A stretch of 64,000 bases of DNA from Sphingomonas sp. 1F27F7B (GTDB lineage Bacteria; Pseudomonadota; Alphaproteobacteria; Sphingomonadales; Sphingomonadaceae). The notes under the pieces are model-generated. The model had not been told where the DNA came from, searched no databases, and saw nothing but the letters and a program-made list of their open reading frames with translations. Both the position numbers and the translations under genes were made by a program. The stretch's first letter is position 1; each line of letters opens with the position of its first letter. This document shows, piece after piece, positions 17,464 to 26,770 of the stretch. Location of the stretch: positions 54,602-118,601 of the forward strand of contig NZ_SCMK01000015.1 of NCBI RefSeq assembly GCF_005503355.1, in the 5' to 3' direction.

Positions 17464-18846
17464 TTGTTGTCCGCGTCCAGCAAACTGGCACGGTTCATTC
17501 CTGGCATGATGTCTCGTGCCGGATTGGATGCTGCCGTGTCATTCAGCATCGTCAACCGGCTGTGGACTGCCTGTAGCGGCTTGATCCTGCTTGTGCTCGT
17601 CGGTCTGTTCACCAATCCGTCCACTCAGGGATTCTATTATACGTTCAACAGCCTGATCTATATGCAGGTTTTTATCGAAATGGGCCTCGGTATAGCTTTG
17701 GTGCAGCTGATCGGGCACGAGATGGCTCTTCTGTCGCACGGCGAGCATGGCAGGATCGTTGGCAATGACGGCGCGAAGAAGCGGCTGCACTCGCTAGTGC
17801 GATTTGCCGGGGCTTGGTTCGCCTGCGGAAGCGTGGTGCTGTTCGCGCTGCTCTGCGTGCTTGGGATTTTGTTCTTCTCCTATTTCGGCAAGCATCAGGT
17901 GGCGCCGGGCGAATTCTCCGCGGTGATAACCGCGTGGGTGCTCGTCGCGTTCGGCGTGTCGTCCAGTCTCGTGGTCAATGCCGCGTTGTTCATCGTGGAG
18001 GGTAGCGGCCGTATTGCGACGGCGGCGCGGATACGCCTGCTGCAGGGAGTGATCAGCACTTCGGCAGCGGCGATAACGCTCGCTTGTGGCGGCGGGTTGT
18101 TTGCTATCGCTTGTCAAACCGTTCTCATGCCGGTCGTGGGGGCGATTGCCATCCTTTACGGTCATCGGTCGATGCTGGTGGATCTATGGTCGTACCGATC
18201 CGACTTGCCGGGATTGGACTGGCGCAGGGATATCTGGCCATTCCAATCCCGGATTGCGATCAGTTGGCTAAGTGGGTTCTTCACCTTGCAGATTTTTTCG
18301 CCGTTGCTGTTTGCGCAGGTTGGCGCGAAGGCGGCGGGGAGCATGGGGATGAGCCTCCAGATCTTCACTGCCCTGAATGGCCTGTTCATCGTGTTGCTCA
18401 CTGCGCGGACACCGGTTTTCACCCGCCTCGTGGCGTTGGGGCGGCGCGATGAATTGCGGCGACGTTTCAAGGAGGCATTTCTCCAATCGGTAGTGCTGTT
18501 GCTGATTGCGATCATGATGTTGCCACTCGCGCTGCTCATCGGATATCGGCTCTTGCCGCAATTGTCGGGGCGGCTTCTGCCCTGGCAGTATCTGATTCCC
18601 CTGGGGCTTGCATGTATGGCAAACCATATTGTGTCGGCGGAGGCGGTGCTGCTGCGTGCCCATAGGGAGGAGCCCTTCATGGTGCTGTCTGCCGTTGGTG
18701 GGATCCTTACCCTTGGGGGGGCTGCCGGGCTGATCGCCTTCTTTGGCCTGCCCGGGGCGGTATTTGCCTATAGCGGCGTCGCTTTGTTGTTCACGCTCCC
18801 GGTCGGCACCCGGATATTCCTGCGCTATTGGAAAGCGAATGCCTAA
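17464..18846 (+). CDS. Wzx-type oligosaccharide flippase
   Basis: The 460-residue protein is almost wholly hydrophobic, with about 12 membrane segments and short charged loops, as in the Wzx/MATE-like flippases of lipid-linked repeat units. The N-terminal region (VNRLWTACSGLILLVLVGLF and the QGFYYTFNSL segment) resembles polysaccharide-export flippases. The start is taken at TTG 17464; an in-frame ATG at 17506 would shorten it by 14 residues and is equally possible. It lies between the priming transferase and polymerase-like genes. Confidence 0.82.
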   Translation: MLSASSKLARFIPGMMSRAGLDAAVSFSIVNRLWTACSGLILLVLVGLFTNPSTQGFYYTFNSLIYMQVFIEMGLGIALVQLIGHEMALLSHGEHGRIVGNDGAKKRLHSLVRFAGAWFACGSVVLFALLCVLGILFFSYFGKHQVAPGEFSAVITAWVLVAFGVSSSLVVNAALFIVEGSGRIATAARIRLLQGVISTSAAAITLACGGGLFAIACQTVLMPVVGAIAILYGHRSMLVDLWSYRSDLPGLDWRRDIWPFQSRIAISWLSGFFTLQIFSPLLFAQVGAKAAGSMGMSLQIFTALNGLFIVLLTARTPVFTRLVALGRRDELRRRFKEAFLQSVVLLLIAIMMLPLALLIGYRLLPQLSGRLLPWQYLIPLGLACMANHIVSAEAVLLRAHREEPFMVLSAVGGILTLGGAAGLIAFFGLPGAVFAYSGVALLFTLPVGTRIFLRYWKANA

Positions 18847-20095
18847 TTCTATTGTCGTTACTCCGCATAAGATGTCGTTCATAACGGCGATCGGAGTGAT
18901 CGGTATCGCCTTGTCCTACGTATATCCGGGGTATAGGCTTTCTAATATTCCAATATACGTGCCGCTTTTATTTTCCTTGTTCTTTGTCCCATACGTAATC
19001 CGTAGCTATTCTGCGGGGAAACTGTATATCGTTGCGGCGTCGTTCGCGATATTTGTCGCATTGATATCGTATAATACCATGATTGGCGCCTTCGGATTCC
19101 GGGACTGGGTCTATGTTACGCTCCCGTTCGGGGCGATTCTGGCGACAGCGATGGTTGCGCAGGTGGTCGACGGACTGGGGCTGGAACGGGTCGTTCGGAT
19201 CGCTGTGTGGGGCAGCCTGATCAACCTCGCTGTAATGATCGCGCAGGCGGTAAATCTGTTCTCGATCGTGACGCTGTTGGCGCCGGTTTGGGAGAACGCC
19301 ATTAATTTTGTGTCCTATGATGAGTATCAGGCGCAGATCTTGTGGGATACGCTGTCAATTCGCCCACCCGGTTTTTTCCCGACGGGTATTTTCTCCAGCA
19401 CGATCATCTACATAAGCCTTAGGGCGCATTATGCGCTCTATAAGAAGTACATAGTATTCATCCCTATATCGATTGCTATATTTCTTACGGCCAATAGAAC
19501 CCTTGCTATATTCTTTGTGCTATTTGAGTCGTATCGACTGATATCGGAAAGGGGATTTACTCGATTTGCGGCCGTTGTGGCGCTTGTTGGATTTTCTGCG
19601 GCTATCAGTCTGTTTATATTGATAGAATTTAGAGTTAATCTCTATGTGGTGCAGTTTATCTTTGATGAGGTCCTCGGGGGTGGGCTGAGTCAGAGTGGTT
19701 CCGTTACCGGGCGCTTGAATACGTATGACTTCTTCGTCAGCGTCTTTCCGAAGTACGGTTTGCTTGGCGGCTTTTCGTCGGATGAGTTGGCCTATTATGG
19801 TGGTGTCTTTGACTCCGAGGTCATGCTCAGGACATTGCAGTTCGGTATCCCGGGGACCCTGGCGCTCGCGATGATAGCCCTAACGCCGCGCCGCCCCGGC
19901 ATGACCATTGATTGGTTATTCCTTCCTGCGATTGCATTTGCGGCGTCGCTGACCACGACGCTCGTCACCAGCGTGATTTATACGGTGGTTCTGGCCGTGT
20001 ATCGCGAGGTGGTCCTGTATCGGCTCGTGCCGGTGGCACAGCCGGATGATCGTCGGCCGGTTGATATCGGGCCGGCTGTCGCTGAGGTGCCTTGA
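18839..20095 (+). CDS. Polytopic membrane protein, Wzy-polymerase candidate
   Basis: The 418-residue protein has about ten hydrophobic segments and a long periplasmic-type loop around 285-330 (DEVLGGGLSQSGSVTGRLNTY), followed by GLLGGFSSDEL. The pattern of many helices with a polar loop before the last third is typical of O-antigen/EPS polymerases, which share little sequence. The ATG overlaps the flippase stop. Codon use is markedly AT-richer than flanking genes, a usual sign of exchange of polymerase genes. A second polymerase/ligase-like gene follows, so this one could instead be a ligase-like partner. Confidence 0.65.
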   Translation: MPNSIVVTPHKMSFITAIGVIGIALSYVYPGYRLSNIPIYVPLLFSLFFVPYVIRSYSAGKLYIVAASFAIFVALISYNTMIGAFGFRDWVYVTLPFGAILATAMVAQVVDGLGLERVVRIAVWGSLINLAVMIAQAVNLFSIVTLLAPVWENAINFVSYDEYQAQILWDTLSIRPPGFFPTGIFSSTIIYISLRAHYALYKKYIVFIPISIAIFLTANRTLAIFFVLFESYRLISERGFTRFAAVVALVGFSAAISLFILIEFRVNLYVVQFIFDEVLGGGLSQSGSVTGRLNTYDFFVSVFPKYGLLGGFSSDELAYYGGVFDSEVMLRTLQFGIPGTLALAMIALTPRRPGMTIDWLFLPAIAFAASLTTTLVTSVIYTVVLAVYREVVLYRLVPVAQPDDRRPVDIGPAVAEVP

Positions 20096-20133
20096 CGTCT
20101 CGACCGCCGGAATAAATCGCGTAAAGGAAGGCA

Positions 20134-21504
20134 ATGACCAATCATTCGCGCCTGGTTCGGGGCACTTTGCCTGGCCCGTCTTTCCTCATGCTGCTGGTTT
20201 TCATGGCGATATTGCTGGTGGCTGGCGGTGCCGCCCGGCCTGACGTGATGGGCCAGTCGGTGGCGCGGGGCGCCGCGGTCTTGTCGCTCGTCGGTATTGC
20301 CTTGCTCGCACGGCCGCCGCATTTTGGATCCGCCAAGCCAGTCCTGTATCTGTTGATCGCTACGATCCTGGTCGTGCTGATCCAACTGATGCCGCTGCCG
20401 CCGAGCCTCTGGCAGGCGCTTCCCGGTCGCGCGATCTTCGCGCGGGCGATCGAGGGCGGGCAGCCCTGGCGCCCATTGTCGGTGGTGCCTGATCTCACGC
20501 TCAACGCCGCTGCGTCGCTGGTCGTGCCGCTGGCGGTCCTGTTGCTGGCCGTGGGCCTGCGGCGCGCCGAGCGCGCCTATCTGCCGGCGCTGGTTCTGAT
20601 ACTGATCTTCACGTCGATGCTCTTGGCCGTCGTGCAATTCTCGGGATGGCGGATCGACAATCCGTTGATCAATGATGTGTCAGGAAGTGTCAGCGGCTCG
20701 TTTGCCAATCGCAATCATTTCGCGCTCTATCTGGCTCTGGGGTGCCTGCTGGCTCCGCTGTGGCCGTTCCTGCACGAGCATAGGGCGCCATGGCGCGGCC
20801 CAGTGGCGTTCGCGCTTGTCCTCATCTTCCTTCTTGGAATTCTGGCGAGCGGTTCGCGGGCCGGAATGCTGGTGGGCGGGCTGGCCTTGATCATTGGCCT
20901 TCTGCTTTCGAGGCATGGTATCCAGCGGGCATTGCGCCGGGCTCCGCGTTGGGCCTTTCCCGCTTTCATCGCTGCGGTCGTCGCGATTCTGGTTATTTTC
21001 GTAGTCATAAGTGTCTCCGCGAATCGCGCTGAATCCATCAGCCGCGTAATGAAGCTCGATGCCGGCGCCGATGTCCGCGTTCATGCGCTGCCATCCGTCC
21101 TTGCGATGATCCGTATATATTTCCCCGCCGGATCGGGTTTTGGTGGCTTTGACACCATTTTCCGCGTGCACGAGCCTTACGCGCTGCTGAAGCCGACCTA
21201 TTTCAACCATGCCCATAATGACTGGCTTGAAATCTTGCTGGATGGAGGGCTTCCGGCCGCGCTGCTGCTGGTCGTCGCGCTGGGCTGGTGGCTTAGGGCC
21301 AGCATCCGGGTCTGGCGGGCTTCTGCGGATTCGAACATGTTGCTCGGGCGGGCCGGATCGGCCGCACTGCTGTTGATCCTTATAGCGAGTGCCGTCGATT
21401 ATCCGGCGCGGACGCCGATGATGATGGCTATGATCGTATTGGCATCGCTGTGGCTTGGATGGGCTGAAGTGCCGAAGCGGGCCACTTTACCGACGGATAA
21501 CTAG
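20134..21504 (+). CDS. O-antigen ligase/polymerase family (Wzy_C) protein
   Basis: The 456-residue inner-membrane protein has about 11-12 hydrophobic segments. It has the Wzy_C hallmark region GSFANRNHFALYLALG (about 187-202), SGSRAGMLVG (about 250-259), and a periplasmic loop ending FNHAHNDWLEILLDGGLPA near 351-369. The His residues in HAHND are the family's conserved catalytic-type residues. The ATG follows AAGGAAGG with good spacing. It probably polymerises the lipid-linked repeat units. Compared with the preceding gene its motifs are much clearer, so it is the stronger polymerase candidate. Confidence 0.85.
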   Translation: MTNHSRLVRGTLPGPSFLMLLVFMAILLVAGGAARPDVMGQSVARGAAVLSLVGIALLARPPHFGSAKPVLYLLIATILVVLIQLMPLPPSLWQALPGRAIFARAIEGGQPWRPLSVVPDLTLNAAASLVVPLAVLLLAVGLRRAERAYLPALVLILIFTSMLLAVVQFSGWRIDNPLINDVSGSVSGSFANRNHFALYLALGCLLAPLWPFLHEHRAPWRGPVAFALVLIFLLGILASGSRAGMLVGGLALIIGLLLSRHGIQRALRRAPRWAFPAFIAAVVAILVIFVVISVSANRAESISRVMKLDAGADVRVHALPSVLAMIRIYFPAGSGFGGFDTIFRVHEPYALLKPTYFNHAHNDWLEILLDGGLPAALLLVVALGWWLRASIRVWRASADSNMLLGRAGSAALLLILIASAVDYPARTPMMMAMIVLASLWLGWAEVPKRATLPTDN

Positions 21505-21542
21505 CATCTATAGCCCACCCAAATTCTCCATCCGGGATGATC

Positions 21543-22253
21543 ATGCGCAGAAACTTTGTCGCTCTTTGTCTCGCGGCCACGTTGGCCGGGTGCGCCCACC
21601 GCCAACCGATCGTATCGACTCCAAGCCTGACGGTGGTGCGTGACAGTTCTGCGCTCCCAGCGCCGGAGCGTACGGATTTGGTTGCTGCCGACCGTCCGGC
21701 ACTGATCGGCCCGCTGGACACCATCGAGGTGGAAGTGTTTGGGCTGCCGGATTTCAATCGTGAAATTCAGGTCGACGCCAGTGGGCGCATCGCAATGCCT
21801 CTGGCGGGCACTATTGACGCCCGCGGCAAGACTTCCGAAGAACTCGCGCGCACGATCGAGGCGGCATTACGGGGAAATTACGTCCGCTCTCCTCAGGTTG
21901 TCGTCAACATCAAGAGTTCGGTGAGCCAGGTGGCCACTGTCGATGGCCAAGTGGTCGAGCCTGGGCTCTATCCTGTCACCAACCAGATGACGCTGATGCG
22001 TGTCATCGCTTCCGCCAAAGGGCTGACCGAATTTGCCCGGCAGGAGGATGTCGTCATCCTGAGGACGGTCAATGGCCAACGCATGGCCGGCCTCTATAAT
22101 ATCGATGCGATCCGTCGAGGAGTTTATCCGGATCCTCCGATTTATGCCAACGATGTAATAGCCGTCGGGGATTCGCCGCAGCGCCGCTTGTTTCGTGACC
22201 TAGTGTCACTTTCACCGGTCCTCGCTGCGCCGCTGATCGCGGTTCTGCAATAG
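21543..22253 (+). CDS. wza: Outer-membrane polysaccharide export lipoprotein (Wza-like)
   Basis: The 236-residue protein has a lipoprotein signal: MRRNFVALCLAATLAGC places the lipobox LAGC at 14-17. A Poly_export domain follows (GPLDTIEVEVFGLPDFNREIQVD...GRIAMPLAGTI, about 57-90). A SLBB/soluble-ligand-binding segment begins VATVDGQVVEPGLYPV near 132-147. At about 240 residues it is shorter than E. coli Wza (about 380), like the short export proteins of sphingomonads. The ATG at 21543 is preferred to 21537 because the GGGA lies 6-9 nt upstream. It should form the outer-membrane exit with the following Wzc. Confidence 0.9.
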   Translation: MRRNFVALCLAATLAGCAHRQPIVSTPSLTVVRDSSALPAPERTDLVAADRPALIGPLDTIEVEVFGLPDFNREIQVDASGRIAMPLAGTIDARGKTSEELARTIEAALRGNYVRSPQVVVNIKSSVSQVATVDGQVVEPGLYPVTNQMTLMRVIASAKGLTEFARQEDVVILRTVNGQRMAGLYNIDAIRRGVYPDPPIYANDVIAVGDSPQRRLFRDLVSLSPVLAAPLIAVLQ

Positions 22254-22264
22254 GGTTTTGCTGA

Positions 22265-24466
22265 GTGAAACAAGTTCCCGTCATGCGCGCTCAAGTCGCG
22301 TCTACAGAACTGGCCGATAGGGCCACGTCCGACCCCGAGAGCAATCCGAAGATCCGCGAATATCTTCGGATAGCCTTGCGATGGCGCTATATGATCTTGG
22401 GTGCGGTCGTCACGTGCCTCTTGCTCGGGATCATCGTAACTCTGCTGATGACGCCGCAATATACGGCGATCGCAACGATCGAGATCGCGCGAGAGTCGAA
22501 TCAGGTCACCAATTTCCAGGGTGTCGAGCGTGACACCAGCATTGCGGACCAGGAATTTTATCAGACGCAATACGGTCTGCTGCAATCGCGCTCGCTATCG
22601 GAGCGCGTGGCAGTTCAGCTGCGCTTGGTAGACGACCCCAACTTCTTCGAGATGTTTGGGACCAATGTCGATAAGCCGGCATTTGAACGCACCAATGGGC
22701 GCTATTCGGCGCAGGGACGTGGTGAGCGCACGCGAGTGGCGGGCGAGATCCTGCGGGACCATCTTCGAATTTCGCCTACCCGGCTTTCGAGGCTCGTCGA
22801 CATCCGTTTTGCCAGCCCCGATGCGAATTTTTCGGCTCGGGTCGCCAATTCATGGGCCGACAATTTTATCCAGACCAACCTTGAGCGGAAGGTCCAGGCG
22901 ACATCCTATGGACGTAATCTGCTTCAGCGGCAGCTTGCGCAGGCTAAGGAGCGGCTGGATGAATCCCAGAGGCAGTTGGTCGGCTATGCGTCGGCGCAGC
23001 GGATCATCAACTTGCCGGCGCAGAGCAATGGGCAGGGAGCGACTTCGGAGCGTTCGATCGTTGCCGACGATCTCGCCGCGCTGAATGGCGTTCTCGCCCA
23101 GGCGACCGCGGATCGGATCCAGGCTGAAGCGCATTATCGCCAGCGCGGCCGGTCTGGTGCATCGAGCGAGGCGCTGCGCAATCAGGCGATCAACCAGATG
23201 CGACAGCGCAGGGCTGAACTGGCTGCCGACTATCAGCGGCTGCTGGCGCAGTTTGAGCCGGGCTACCCGCCTGCGCGCGCATTGCAGTCCCAGATTGCTC
23301 AGATCGATCAGAGCATTTCGCGCGAGGAGGGGCGCGTATCAGAGTCGCTCCAGGCTGAGTATCAGCAGGCCCTGCAGCGCGAGGCTGAGCTAAAGAATCG
23401 AGTTGAGAAGCTGAAATCGGATTATCTCGACCTCCGCAACCGCAGCATTCAATACAATATCTATGCGCAGGAAGTGGACACCAATCGCGCGCTGTATGAT
23501 TCGTTGTTGCAGCGTTTCAAGGAGATCGGCGTTGCGGGTGGCGTAGGTGTAAATAACATCGCGGTAGTCGACCTGGCCGACGTCCCGCAGCGGCCGTCCA
23601 GCCCGCGGCTTGCTCTCAACATAGCGCTTTCGCTGATCGCGGGTCTTGTCATCGGGGCGCTGTTGGCTCTTGCTCTCGAGCAGATGAACGAGTCGATCGA
23701 CGATCCGGCCGAAGTCGAACGTCGCTTGGGCTTGCCGCTGCTCGGCACGGTGCCGAAGGTTGAGGATATCGAACCCAGAGACGCGCTCCTCGACCGCAAG
23801 TCGGAGGTGGTTGAGGCTTACCTGGCCGTTCAGACCGGACTCGCATTCGCGACCGAACATGGCGTGCCGCGGTCGCTGGCGATCACATCGACCCGGCCTG
23901 CGGAGGGCAAGTCGACGACAGCATTGGCACTCGCCACGATGTTGGCCCGCGCACATCGCAAGGTGATATTGATCGACGGCGATATGCGCTCGCCGTCAGT
24001 GCATCATCTCGGAGGCGTGAGCCATGATCGGGGCCTGAGCAATTTCCTGTCGGGCGACGACAACATCGAATCGCTTATCTTCGCGATGAATGATTTCGGG
24101 TTCACCGCGATGTCGGCCGGTCCCCTGCCGCCCAACGCAGCGGAATTGCTGACCGGCAATCGCCTGTCGATCCTGATCGAGCGGCTGCTTGAAGCCTATG
24201 ACCATGTCGTCATAGACTCCCCGCCCGTAATGGGCTTGGCCGACGCGCCGTTGATTGCCAGCCGTGTCGAAGGTGTAATTTACACGGTTGAGTCGCACGG
24301 TATCCGCTCCAGCATGGTCAAGATGGCTCTCGGTCGACTCCATGCTGCCAACGCCCGCGTATTTGGTGGCGTGCTTACCAAGTTCGAAGCGAAGAAGTCG
24401 CATTCCGGCTATGAGTATGGCTACGGCTATGGGCACGATGATACTGCCCGTGCCAAGGGCAACTGA
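22265..24466 (+). CDS. wzc: Wzc-like chain-length determinant fused to tyrosine autokinase
   Basis: The 733-residue inner-membrane co-polymerase begins with a Wzz domain (first helix about 43-62), then long periplasmic coiled coils (about 200-400). A GNVR-like tail and second helix (about 440-460, after DVPQRPSSPRLAL) precede a cytoplasmic BY-kinase. Kinase motifs are Walker A RPAEGKSTT near 543-551, Walker A' VILIDGDMR and Walker B HVVIDSPP. The C-terminal tyrosine cluster YEYGYGYG is short but clear. In gellan-type loci these two halves are separate genes; here they are fused. The start is GTG 22265; ATG 22283 is possible. Autophosphorylation cycles control chain length and export with Wza. 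Confidence 0.92.
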   Translation: MKQVPVMRAQVASTELADRATSDPESNPKIREYLRIALRWRYMILGAVVTCLLLGIIVTLLMTPQYTAIATIEIARESNQVTNFQGVERDTSIADQEFYQTQYGLLQSRSLSERVAVQLRLVDDPNFFEMFGTNVDKPAFERTNGRYSAQGRGERTRVAGEILRDHLRISPTRLSRLVDIRFASPDANFSARVANSWADNFIQTNLERKVQATSYGRNLLQRQLAQAKERLDESQRQLVGYASAQRIINLPAQSNGQGATSERSIVADDLAALNGVLAQATADRIQAEAHYRQRGRSGASSEALRNQAINQMRQRRAELAADYQRLLAQFEPGYPPARALQSQIAQIDQSISREEGRVSESLQAEYQQALQREAELKNRVEKLKSDYLDLRNRSIQYNIYAQEVDTNRALYDSLLQRFKEIGVAGGVGVNNIAVVDLADVPQRPSSPRLALNIALSLIAGLVIGALLALALEQMNESIDDPAEVERRLGLPLLGTVPKVEDIEPRDALLDRKSEVVEAYLAVQTGLAFATEHGVPRSLAITSTRPAEGKSTTALALATMLARAHRKVILIDGDMRSPSVHHLGGVSHDRGLSNFLSGDDNIESLIFAMNDFGFTAMSAGPLPPNAAELLTGNRLSILIERLLEAYDHVVIDSPPVMGLADAPLIASRVEGVIYTVESHGIRSSMVKMALGRLHAANARVFGGVLTKFEAKKSHSGYEYGYGYGHDDTARAKGN

Positions 24467-24474
24467 TAGTCGCG

Positions 24475-25752
24475 ATGGCACCGCTCGCCCCTGAATTGCG
24501 CAATCGAAAGCCACTGGACTGGGGCATTCGGGTGATATTGGCGTTGGTAGCGGTGGCGATCGGTTACACGACGGTGCGGCATTCCGTTGCCATGGCGTTG
24601 CCGGAAAGGTCGCTCGAACGAGCGCATGAGTTGGCGCCTGGTGACGGCAGGATTGCAGCGGAGCTCGCGCGTCGGCAATTCACCGTTCAGTCGGCAGAGC
24701 CGGTAGCGCAGGGAGTGGATGGCCCAACGCTCGCGGCTCGCTTGTCCAAGACTGAGCGGTTGGCGCAACAGGCGCTCCTTCGGGATCCGACCGCAGTTCC
24801 CGCTATTACCACGCTTGGCCTGATAGCGCAGTTGAGGGGGGATATCCGGACAGCGCGGCGCATGTTCGATTATTCCGAGGCATTGTCGCGGCGCGACCTG
24901 GTCACCCAGCTTTGGATGATCGAGGATGCCGTCGGTAGCGACGATATTCCCGCCGCCCTGCGGCACTACGACACTGCCCTGCGGACCCGTTGGGGGGCAT
25001 GGGATCTGCTTTTCCCCGTACTGGCCGGCGCGAGCAACGATCCGGCCATCGGGAAGGATCTCGTCAAGCTGCTGGCCAGTCGGCCAACTTGGGCTGATTC
25101 CTTCGTGTCGTACTTGGCGACCAACAGTTCGGATCCGGTCGCTACGGCGCGACTCTTTGACGGTCTGCGCCGGGCCGGCGTTCCCGTCTCGGGCCAAGAT
25201 CAGGCGCTCGTGATTAACGCACTTCTCGCCAAGCAGCCGGCGGCTGCGTGGGAGTATTATGCGTCGGTACGGGCCGGCGCGGATCGACGCTGGTCGCGTG
25301 ATCCCGATTTCAAGGCATTGCTGGAGCAGGCATCGCAACTCGACTGGGTCGCTGCGTCGAGCGAGACCGGGCTCTCCGCATCCATTCAGCGGGACGGGCA
25401 GGGTGCCGTGTTCGATTTCTTCGCTCCGGCCAGTCTCGGAGGTGCCCTGCTGCAGCAGATTCAGTTCCTGCCACCGGGGCATTACATGCTCAGTGGGCGC
25501 AGCAGCGGGATAAATCAGCCTGTTGAATCCCAACCCTATTGGATATTGACCTGCACCGACAATGGCCGTGAGCTCGGGCGGGTTGCAGTTCCCAATTCTG
25601 ATCAGGCGGGCGGTGCCTTTGCCGGATCTCTGGTGGTCCCGGCAGACTGTGCCACACAATATCTCGGCTTGATCGCGCGCGCGTCCAGCGCCCAGGAGGG
25701 GCTGACGGGCCAGATTTTGCGTGTGCAGCTTCGGCCGGCTCCTCAGCGGTAA
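24475..25752 (+). CDS. Membrane-anchored TPR-like protein of the EPS locus
   Basis: The 425-residue protein has one N-terminal membrane helix (about 19-38), leaving the rest in the periplasm. Residues about 50-260 are alpha-helical repeats of TPR type (for example LAQQALLRDPTAVPAITTLGLIAQLRGD). The C-terminal 130 residues look like a beta domain with two cysteines (LTCTDNG and PADCATQ), possibly a disulfide. It follows Wzc by 8 bp and ends the main operon block. Scaffold TPR proteins are frequent in export machines, but its partner is unknown. Confidence 0.7.
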   Translation: MAPLAPELRNRKPLDWGIRVILALVAVAIGYTTVRHSVAMALPERSLERAHELAPGDGRIAAELARRQFTVQSAEPVAQGVDGPTLAARLSKTERLAQQALLRDPTAVPAITTLGLIAQLRGDIRTARRMFDYSEALSRRDLVTQLWMIEDAVGSDDIPAALRHYDTALRTRWGAWDLLFPVLAGASNDPAIGKDLVKLLASRPTWADSFVSYLATNSSDPVATARLFDGLRRAGVPVSGQDQALVINALLAKQPAAAWEYYASVRAGADRRWSRDPDFKALLEQASQLDWVAASSETGLSASIQRDGQGAVFDFFAPASLGGALLQQIQFLPPGHYMLSGRSSGINQPVESQPYWILTCTDNGRELGRVAVPNSDQAGGAFAGSLVVPADCATQYLGLIARASSAQEGLTGQILRVQLRPAPQR

Positions 25753-25856
25753 TTGCGGCTGGCATATTTCCGTCAAGCGGGAAGTGGGCTAGAGTGAGGG
25801 AGCGCAGGATGATCGACTTAGGGGCGATCGCCGTACGGTTGGCGGGAGGAATATTG

Positions 25857-26252
25857 ATGCCCATCCTGGATTTCACCCACAGATTATCCGGTCGCGGCTG
25901 GGCATGTCTGTGCACGGTGGCTGCTTTGAGTGTGGCAACGCCTGCCATGGGTCAGGAGCGGGGCGACGATGGTCTGCCACCTGTAGCTGCGCCGCCGCGG
26001 GCAACAAAGGCGGAGAACTCGGCGGGCTTTGTTGCGAATTCTGCGTTCGGGCGCGTCGGGCAGCGCCAGGTGCGCGGTCAGTTCCAAGGGATTAAGCCCA
26101 TGGCACGCGTCGACAATCGTTTCGCAAATCGTGTGCAGAACAGGATTAGTAATAGAATCGATCGCTATTATAATCCGAACGGCAGTACGACTTCGTCGTT
26201 CACCGCTGCTGCAAATCAGGTAAAGGTCGCGGATCCCCGATCGCGGCAGTGA
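25857..26252 (+). CDS. Small secreted Arg/Asn-rich protein
   Basis: The ATG at 25857 has a strong ribosome site (GGGAGGA at 25844-25850, 6 nt away), so it is preferred to upstream GTG/ATG starts. The 131-residue product has a signal peptide ending near ATPAMGQ (about residue 33). The mature part includes a run of Asn/Arg-alternating residues (DNRFANRVQNRISNRIDRYYN, about 85-105), then a Ser/Thr/Ala tail. I do not recognise the family. The basic, repetitive core could bind an acidic polysaccharide; that is only a suggestion from its place at the end of the EPS operon. Confidence 0.7.
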   Translation: MPILDFTHRLSGRGWACLCTVAALSVATPAMGQERGDDGLPPVAAPPRATKAENSAGFVANSAFGRVGQRQVRGQFQGIKPMARVDNRFANRVQNRISNRIDRYYNPNGSTTSSFTAAANQVKVADPRSRQ

Positions 26253-26289
26253 TGTCCGGGGTACCGATTCTGCGATGAAGAGTCCGCCC

Positions 26290-26770
26290 TCGCCATCTAT
26301 GATATAGGCATTCGCCGCACCGCGGACGCCAAGGCAGAATCGCAGCGTGTGCCATTTGCTTGTGACGTGCGCCCGCGCCGTTTTGCGTGCGGCCTGTCGT
26401 GATTGTAATCGTGCTGCCAGGCGTCGAGCACGAAGCGGGCATGGGCCTCCACGTGAACAGCGTCTCATTGAGGCATTCGTCTCGCAGTCGACCGTTGAAG
26501 CTCTCGGTGAAGCCGTTCTGCATCGGCTTGCCCGGCGTGATGTATACCATTCGACGCACCATTCCTGCGACCAGCGCAGGAGCGGCGATGGTGCCATCCC
26601 GTTGCCGCTGCCGTTGCCGCTGACCATCTATGCGGCCGGCCGCGCTTGCCCGTAAGCCGCGTCAACTCACGGGCTAGCCGCACGCCAGATAGGGACGCGC
26701 CGGCCACCGGCGCCAGCATGCGCTCGTCTGGTCATCGACCGCGCATAGGATGGGGAAGCACCGGCCGCAT
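26290..26770 (-). pseudogene. Decayed IS3-family transposase (OrfB fragment)
   Basis: The reverse strand carries recognisable pieces of an IS3-type integrase core in shifting frames. These are AVDDQTSAC, then APVAGASLSGVRLARELTRL, then RWSQEWCVEWY, then ITPGKPMQNGFTESFNGRL with RDECLNETLF, and finally DYNHDRPHAKRRGRT. Intact family members read these motifs in one frame, so at least three frameshifts are present. Neither terminal inverted repeats nor OrfA was found. The remnant lies at the right border of the EPS cluster. Confidence 0.8.

Noticed and set aside
5150..26252. Assignment of the EPS locus as a gellan/welan-type sphingan cluster
   Set aside because: The rhamnose genes (rmlABCD) and the usual set of four sphingan glycosyltransferases are not in the window, and CDP-sugar genes replace them. 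Only the general Wzx/Wzy layout and the lyase-like protein agree.
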